9,876 nucleotides of DNA from contig CAJVYO010000042.1 of assembly GCA_913009515.1 (NCBI GenBank), positions 1-9,876 on the forward strand. The letters run 5' to 3'. A program made the translations under genes and the position numbers. This document shows, one piece after another, positions 5,065 to 9,876 of this stretch (its first letter is position 1; the number at the start of each line of letters is the position of its first letter). The notes below the pieces were generated by a model, which was not told where the DNA came from, ran no database searches, and was given only the letters and a program-made list of their open reading frames with translations. Origin of the DNA: an uncultured Methylococcaceae bacterium (GTDB lineage Bacteria; Pseudomonadota; Gammaproteobacteria; Methylococcales; Methylomonadaceae).

Positions 5065-7767
5065 ATGAATCAACATTCTGATTCAGAAACAGTCAATCCT
5101 ATTGTCTTGTTTTCCATCAATCACCCGCGTGTGATTACCTTATTAATGACCTTTATTACCGCAGTGATTATTTCACTTGCCGTGCTACCTAATTTCTTTC
5201 CTCAAGAACTTAATTTTTTACACACCATTAAAGTCGATACTGACCCTGAAAATATGCTCTCGGCAGATAACCCTGCACGAGTTTATAACACCCAAATGAA
5301 AAAAGAATTTTCATTGAGTGATATTGTGGTCGTCGGCATTAGCAATGAAGACAATGTTAACGGCGTTTTTAATCCTAAAACACTCGCTAATATTCATGCT
5401 TTAACCCAATTTTCAATGAGTTTAAGCTGGCCTGATGAGCATGATGCGACTAAAACTGCTGGCGTGATTGCCGTTGATATATTATCACCGTCAACGGTTG
5501 ATAATATGGAACAAGGTGGTTTAGGTACCGTTAATTTTAGCTGGTTAATGCCAGAAGCACCGACCACTGATGAAGAAGCCTTATTAATTAAAAAACGTGC
5601 CTTAAATATTCCTTTTTTGAAAGGCACTTTAATCAGTGAAGATGGTGGAGCATTAGCCTTATATTTGCCGATTACCGATAAGCATTTAAGTTATCAAGTC
5701 CGTGAAGCCTTATTAACTAAAATTGCAGAATTTGGTGATACTGAAGAAAATTACTATATTACAGGCTTACCCGTTGCTGAAGATACTTTTGGTGTCGAAA
5801 TGTTTAAGCAAATGGCTATGTCAGCACCGTCAGCGATGCTAGTTATTTTCCTATTATTATGGTGGTTTTTCAAAAAATTAATTTTTGTCACCTCACCGAT
5901 GATTGTAGCGATGGTATGTGCCTTATCAACCATGGGTATTTTGGTTATCACCGGCAATACTATCCATATTATGAGTTCGATGATTCCGATTTTTATTATG
6001 CCCATTGCTATTTTAGATGCCGTGCATATTCTGTCGGATTTCTTTGATCGTTATAATACAATTCAAGATAAACGCAAAACCATTATTCATGTGATGAATG
6101 AATTATTCACACCGATGTTAATTACCACTTTAACAACCATTGCCGGTTTTGCTTCATTAGTCTTAACCCCTATTCCTCCCGTGCAAACCTTTGGTATTTT
6201 TATTGCCATTGGGGTATTTTTAGCGTGGATTTGGTCAATTACTTTTATTCCCGCGTTTATTATAGGTATTCCAGATGAAAAACTAGCTGCGTTTATTCGT
6301 AGCCGAGCTGATAAAAAAGAAGAAAATGCCCATGCTAATAAAACCTTTATGGCACGTTTATTAATTAAATTAGGCCGTTTTACTTATCATCAGCCGATGG
6401 TTATTTTATTAATTACCTTTTCATTAATTGGTGTTGCAGGCTATGGTATTAGTAAAATTAATATTAATGATAACCCTATTAAATGGTTTAATGAAGAACA
6501 TGCGATTCGTGTTGCTGACCGTGTTTTAAATGAACATTTTGGCGGCACTTATATGGCGTATTTAGCACTTGAAGAAAAAGCCACTGAAAATACCACCGCA
6601 CAAAACTTTAAACCTACTTTATTACAGCGTTTAACAGCTGCCGAAGAAACAGCCATTCAAGCAGGTTACGATACACATAATGCCTTCAACCTACTTGCTA
6701 CACTAATTAAAGACTCTAAGCTTGATAAAAATAGCTTAGAATTACAGTTAATTGACTTAATTAATAAAAAACTCGATACAGCTAGCGATGAAGAATATGA
6801 TGGCTGGGATCAAGCCTTACTTTTCATTGATAGCGAGCAACAACGCCGTGAAATTTTCAAACAACCGGAGGCACTTCATTATTTAGCAAATTTACAAGCG
6901 TATATTAATAATATTGAGGTAGTTGGTAAATCAAATAGTCTCAGTGATGTGGTTAAAACTGTGCATCGTGAATTATTATTGGGTAAACAGGAAGAATATC
7001 GTATTCCTGATAGCTCAAGTGCGATTGCCCAAACGTTGATTACCTTTCAAAATAGTCATCGACCGCATGATTTATGGCATTTTGTCACCCCTGATTATCG
7101 TAAAACTAGCTTATGGATACAAATGCAAAGCGGTGATAATCAAGATATGGAAAAAATGGAAACCTTGATTGCAGACTATATTCAACAACACCCAATGCCG
7201 TATAATTTACAAGCAAAATGGTTTGGTTTAACGCATATTAATGTGGTTTGGCAAGATAAAATGGTCATGGGTATGTTTGAGTCTTTTGCAGGCAGCTTTG
7301 TGATTGTCTTGATTATGATGGCATTAATGTTCCGCTCATTTTCATGGGGATTATTATCCATGATTCCATTAACCGTCACGGTTGGCTTAATTTACGGCGT
7401 GATTGGTTTAATCGGCAAAGATTACGATATGCCAACTGCGGTATTAAGTTCATTAAGTATTGGTTTAGCGGTAGATTATGCGATTCACTTTTTAAGCAGA
7501 GCCAGAGAATACACGGCAACTTATGGCTCATGGGAAAAAGCCATTGAACCCTTATTTAGCGAACCCGCCATGGCGATTGCTCGAAATGCGATTGTTGTCG
7601 GCGTCGGTTTTACCCCGTTATTAGCCGCCCCGTTGGTCCCGTATCAAACCGTCGGTATTTTTATCGCGTCTATTTTATTTATGGCAGGCATCAGTTCATT
7701 ATTGATTTTGCCCGCTTTTATTACCCTTATGCAAGGGGTATTTTTTAAACAACCCAACAATGCATAA
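5065..7767 (+). CDS. RND superfamily (MMPL/COG1033-type) inner-membrane transporter
   Basis: This 900-residue protein has the duplicated RND layout. TM1 (about 17-40) precedes a periplasmic domain (45-250) and TM2-6 (253-404). A cytoplasmic linker leads to TM7 (441-460), a second periplasmic domain (465-735) and TM8-12 (738-886). Acidic residues expected for proton relay lie in TM4 (AILDAVHILSDFFD, D318 and D325) and TM10 (SIGLAVDYAIHFLSR, D804). This marks the MMPL/'predicted exporter' branch, not the AcrB drug pumps, and no membrane-fusion protein gene is next to it. Members are thought to move lipids or other hydrophobic compounds; the substrate here is unknown. The second periplasmic domain has a long charged helical stretch (about 515-625). 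GGAG lies 6 nt before the ATG. The next gene starts 12 nt after the stop, so the two are probably cotranscribed. Confidence 0.88.
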   Translation: MNQHSDSETVNPIVLFSINHPRVITLLMTFITAVIISLAVLPNFFPQELNFLHTIKVDTDPENMLSADNPARVYNTQMKKEFSLSDIVVVGISNEDNVNGVFNPKTLANIHALTQFSMSLSWPDEHDATKTAGVIAVDILSPSTVDNMEQGGLGTVNFSWLMPEAPTTDEEALLIKKRALNIPFLKGTLISEDGGALALYLPITDKHLSYQVREALLTKIAEFGDTEENYYITGLPVAEDTFGVEMFKQMAMSAPSAMLVIFLLLWWFFKKLIFVTSPMIVAMVCALSTMGILVITGNTIHIMSSMIPIFIMPIAILDAVHILSDFFDRYNTIQDKRKTIIHVMNELFTPMLITTLTTIAGFASLVLTPIPPVQTFGIFIAIGVFLAWIWSITFIPAFIIGIPDEKLAAFIRSRADKKEENAHANKTFMARLLIKLGRFTYHQPMVILLITFSLIGVAGYGISKININDNPIKWFNEEHAIRVADRVLNEHFGGTYMAYLALEEKATENTTAQNFKPTLLQRLTAAEETAIQAGYDTHNAFNLLATLIKDSKLDKNSLELQLIDLINKKLDTASDEEYDGWDQALLFIDSEQQRREIFKQPEALHYLANLQAYINNIEVVGKSNSLSDVVKTVHRELLLGKQEEYRIPDSSSAIAQTLITFQNSHRPHDLWHFVTPDYRKTSLWIQMQSGDNQDMEKMETLIADYIQQHPMPYNLQAKWFGLTHINVVWQDKMVMGMFESFAGSFVIVLIMMALMFRSFSWGLLSMIPLTVTVGLIYGVIGLIGKDYDMPTAVLSSLSIGLAVDYAIHFLSRAREYTATYGSWEKAIEPLFSEPAMAIARNAIVVGVGFTPLLAAPLVPYQTVGIFIASILFMAGISSLLILPAFITLMQGVFFKQPNNA

Positions 7768-7769
7768 TT

Positions 7770-7773
7770 GGAG
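7770..7773 (+). promoter_or_regulatory. Ribosome binding site of the LolA-like gene
   Basis: GGAG lies 3 nt after the transporter's TAA and 6 nt before the ATG at 7780. It decides between three in-frame start candidates (TTG 7768, ATG 7774, ATG 7780), only the last of which has proper spacing and gives a standard signal peptide. Confidence 0.65.
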
Positions 7774-7779
7774 ATGACT

Positions 7780-8592
7780 ATGAATTTCAAACACTTATTA
7801 TTAGCGGCTAGTATTGGATTAGCAAGCTCGTTAGCACTTGCAACTCCAAGCGTCGATGACATTATTCACACTGCCAACTATAAAACCTATTACAAAGGGC
7901 AAGATGGTAAAGCAAAAGTAAAAATGACCATTACTGATGCTCAAAATCGCACCCGCACGCGAGAATTTACTATTTTGCGAAAAGATATGCCCACCAGCGA
8001 TGAAATAGCCAATCATGCGTATCAAGGTGAGCAAAAAATGTATGTGTATTTTAATCGCCCTGCTGACGTGAATAAAATGGTGTTTTTGGTATTGAAAAAA
8101 TTAGAGGCCGATGATGACCGTTGGTTATATTTACCCGCACTGGATTTAGTCAAACGTATTGCCGCAACTGACCAACGCACTAGTTTTGTTGGCTCTGATT
8201 ATTTATATGAAGATGTATCGGGACGTAATCTCAGTGCTGATACTCATACCTTAATCGGTGAAGATGATAATTACTATATTCTTGAAAATACACCTGTCGA
8301 TGCCGCAAGTGTCGAGTTTTCAAAATATGTGATGTATATTCATAAAACCAGTTTTTTACCCATTCAAACTGAATATTTTGATAAAAAAGGCGTTAAATAT
8401 AAAAGTTATACCGCACTAGCTGTTGAGACCATTCAAGGGCATGAAACCATTACTAAAGCCCTTGCTAAAAACCTCAGTACAGGCAGCAGCACGTTAATGG
8501 AGTATAGCAAAGTGCAATATGATGTTGGCTTGCCCGATGAAATATTTACCGAACGCTTTTTAAGAAAAGCTCCGCGAAAATATTTACGTTAA
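7780..8592 (+). CDS. Periplasmic LolA-like 'outer membrane lipoprotein-sorting' protein
   Basis: The 270-residue product begins with a clean Sec signal peptide (MNFKHLLLAASIGLASSLALA, cut before TPS) and has no lipobox, so it should be soluble in the periplasm. The mature part resembles the PF17131-type LolA-like family: KVKMTITDAQNRTRTREF near the start, then the hallmark DRWLYLPALDLVKRI and the SFVGSDYLYEDVSGR block. The fold of this superfamily is a half-barrel that holds acyl chains. Members are frequently encoded beside MMPL/RND transporters, as here, suggesting that it carries the transporter's cargo; this is inference and the cargo is unknown. GGAG sits 6 nt before the ATG at 7780. In-frame TTG (7768) and ATG (7774) codons overlap or abut that site and are unlikely starts. 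It is not lolA itself, which is shorter and lies elsewhere. Confidence 0.88.
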   Translation: MNFKHLLLAASIGLASSLALATPSVDDIIHTANYKTYYKGQDGKAKVKMTITDAQNRTRTREFTILRKDMPTSDEIANHAYQGEQKMYVYFNRPADVNKMVFLVLKKLEADDDRWLYLPALDLVKRIAATDQRTSFVGSDYLYEDVSGRNLSADTHTLIGEDDNYYILENTPVDAASVEFSKYVMYIHKTSFLPIQTEYFDKKGVKYKSYTALAVETIQGHETITKALAKNLSTGSSTLMEYSKVQYDVGLPDEIFTERFLRKAPRKYLR

Positions 8593-8620
8593 TTTTTACA
8601 CCCAATAACGTCTCTTCCTC

Positions 8621-8660
8621 CTCACCCAACCCTCTCCCTCTGGAGAGGGTTTAAGTTCCC
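8621..8660. repeat. GC-rich palindromic repeat between the LolA-like and porin genes
   Basis: A perfect 10-bp inverted repeat, AACCCTCTCC (8628-8637) and GGAGAGGGTT (8642-8651), encloses a CTCT loop. It is preceded by CTCACCC and followed by TAAGTTCCC. The C/T-rich then G/A-rich composition stands out from the AT-rich surroundings. It resembles, from memory, a dispersed CTCACCC-AACCCTCTCCC type extragenic palindrome found in many proteobacterial genomes. There is no T run on the plus strand, so it is not a standard intrinsic terminator, though it could attenuate transcription or stabilise the upstream mRNA. Confidence 0.7.
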
Positions 8661-8666
8661 AAGCCT

Positions 8667-9876
8667 ATGCGTTTATCTATTCTGCTCTTAAGTTCCTTCA
8701 TTATTCCGCTTGCACAGGCAGCTCCCCCCGTATTACCGTCAGGGCTTAGTCCAAAAAAATCTGCACCTGCTTTACCCGCTGGTTTAAACAGCTCACCTTC
8801 ATTACCCAGTGGTTTAGGCTCACCTAGTTTACCTAGCGGCTTAAATACGAGTCCCTCTTTACCTTCAGGGTTAAATCAAACCACCGTAAACAACGTTGAA
8901 AACAATGAAGAAGATAACAATGAACCGTTTATTAATGTCACAGGATTCTGGGATTTACGTGCGGGGGTGCGTACACAAACTGACCCTTATGAAAAATTAT
9001 TATCGTTAGCAGAAACACGCTTACAAATCGCACTACAAAAAGATATTGGGCCTGTGGCAATTAATATCACCACTGATTTACTTTACGATGTTAGAACCGA
9101 TAATTCTCATAATATTGCCTTAGATAAAGGTAAGGGCTGGTTAGATTTACGTGAAGCAAATATTGCGTTTAGCCCCTTAGAGTTTATGGATGTTAAAATT
9201 GGTCGTCAAATCCTAACATGGGGAACCGGTGATTTAGTCTTTATCAACGATTTATTTCCTAAAGATTGGCAAGCCTTTTTTACAGGACGGGATTTAAAAT
9301 ACCTTAAAGCCCCTTCTGATGTCATTAAAACGTCATTTTTTTCTGATTATGCTAATTTAGATTTTATTTTTATTCCGTGGTTTGATGCGGATAGAGGCAT
9401 TACCGGTGATAAAATTTCTTATTACAATCCCATGAGCCAATCATTAGCTGGCAGTAATGCCATTGTAAATCCTGAACGCCCTTATACTGAAGAATATGCG
9501 ATGCGACTCTATAAAAATATTGGCGTTAATGAACTCGCGTTATACGGTTATCACGGTTTTTGGAAAAGCCCCTTTGGCTTTAACCCTGCAACAGGACGCA
9601 ACCGTTATCCGGTAATGCGTTCGATGGGAGCTAGTTTACGTCGTCCAGTAGGCGCTGGAATAATGAATATTGAAGTCGGCTATAATGACTCCTACGAAAA
9701 AGGCAGTGCGAACAATCCGTTTACACCGAATAGCGAAGCTCGGTTTTTGATTGGTTATGAACAAGAAGTCTTTAAAAACTTTTCCATTGGGCTGCAGTAT
9801 TACATTGAATGGATGCAAGAATATCAGCAACACGTTGCCAGTTTACAGGCTATCGGAGCAAGTCCAATTAAAAAAG
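8667..9876 (+). CDS. Secreted, probable outer-membrane beta-barrel protein with LPSGL repeats (3' end outside window)
   Basis: The frame stays open to the window edge (403 full codons). Residues 1-18 are a signal peptide (MRLSILLLSSFIIPLAQA). Residues 20-70 are a Pro/Ser/Gly/Leu-rich tract with five LPxGL units, followed by an Asn/Glu-rich linker (about 72-88). From about residue 90 the sequence alternates polar and hydrophobic residues with aromatic girdle residues, as in beta-barrels: TGFWDLRAGVRTQ, LAETRLQIALQKDIG, WLDLREANIAFSP, VKIGRQILTWGTGDLVFIND. The GRQxxxWGxGD motif recalls DUF1302-like and related porin families that accompany RND/LolA-like genes. I am sure of the secreted barrel but less sure of the family. 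The ATG at 8667 is the first after an in-frame TAA (8652). No ribosome site is near it; the nearest purine-rich match is the GGAGAGGG arm of the palindrome, 17 nt away. Confidence 0.78.
   Translation, partial: MRLSILLLSSFIIPLAQAAPPVLPSGLSPKKSAPALPAGLNSSPSLPSGLGSPSLPSGLNTSPSLPSGLNQTTVNNVENNEEDNNEPFINVTGFWDLRAGVRTQTDPYEKLLSLAETRLQIALQKDIGPVAINITTDLLYDVRTDNSHNIALDKGKGWLDLREANIAFSPLEFMDVKIGRQILTWGTGDLVFINDLFPKDWQAFFTGRDLKYLKAPSDVIKTSFFSDYANLDFIFIPWFDADRGITGDKISYYNPMSQSLAGSNAIVNPERPYTEEYAMRLYKNIGVNELALYGYHGFWKSPFGFNPATGRNRYPVMRSMGASLRRPVGAGIMNIEVGYNDSYEKGSANNPFTPNSEARFLIGYEQEVFKNFSIGLQYYIEWMQEYQQHVASLQAIGASPIKK
8733..8873 (+). repeat. Five LPxGL repeats in the barrel protein's N-terminal tract
   Basis: LPSGL or LPAGL occurs at residues 23-27, 36-40, 46-50, 55-59 and 65-69, with start-to-start spacing of 13, 10, 9 and 10. 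The last three are mostly preceded by SPS. The tract lies just after the predicted signal peptide cleavage site, before the barrel, so it would be an exposed, probably unstructured periplasmic segment. Codons differ between units, so the DNA repeat is imperfect. Confidence 0.88.

Noticed and set aside
4862..5068. A 68-codon hydrophobic open frame on the plus strand ending in a 4-nt overlap with the RND gene start
   Set aside because: It has no ribosome site, begins on top of the sqr start codon, spans the divergent control region, and its Ile/Leu/Phe/Tyr/Lys composition is what very AT-rich noncoding DNA gives.
7768..7779. Earlier TTG or ATG starts for the LolA-like gene
   Set aside because: TTG at 7768 overlaps the GGAG site and ATG at 7774 directly abuts it; only ATG at 7780 is spaced correctly and yields a standard signal peptide.
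8628..8651. The palindrome after the LolA-like gene as an intrinsic terminator
   Set aside because: No T run follows on the plus strand (TTTAAG only), so it is treated as a repeat with possible attenuating effect.

Overview
The window is AT-rich (about 38-40% G+C judged by eye) and looks like a chromosome segment of a motile, sulfide-oxidising gammaproteobacterium. The gene order fliL-fliM-fliN-fliO-fliP is typical of Gammaproteobacteria. The sulfide:quinone oxidoreductase closely resembles the Acidithiobacillus-type (type I) enzyme, and the codon use (TTA Leu, AAA Lys, ATT Ile) is even across the window. A methanotroph of the Methylococcales or a Thiotrichales-like sulfur oxidiser would fit, but the genus cannot be read from the sequence. 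No tRNA, rRNA, CRISPR array, transposase or phage gene is visible.

Positions 1-3165, minus strand: a flagellar switch and export operon runs fliL, fliM, fliN, fliO, fliP, with fliP cut by the window edge. A sigma70-like promoter (TTGTGA, 17 bp, TATAAT) sits about 60-90 bp before fliL, so fliL appears to be the first gene of the unit. FliL, FliM and FliN act at the motor base (stator link and C-ring). FliO and FliP belong to the flagellar type III export gate. FliN carries an unusual three-fold 19-residue repeat, and fliO contains a ten-T run inside its membrane segment.

Positions 3294-4863, minus strand: a two-gene unit encodes a type I sulfide:quinone oxidoreductase followed by a small DUF2892 membrane protein. 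It ends in a clear intrinsic terminator that insulates it from the fliL promoter.

Positions 4864-5064: a short divergent control region with weak, overlapping promoter candidates for the two directions.

Positions 5065-9876, plus strand: an apparent three-part envelope cluster. It encodes an inner-membrane RND/MMPL-type transporter (900 aa), a periplasmic LolA-like 'outer membrane lipoprotein-sorting' protein (270 aa), and a secreted, probably outer-membrane beta-barrel protein that runs off the window. The last protein has a proline-rich LPSGL repeat between its signal peptide and barrel. A GC-rich palindromic repeat lies between the second and third genes. The arrangement suggests trafficking of a lipid or other hydrophobic molecule across the envelope. 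The substrate is unknown, and this cluster is the least characterised part of the window.
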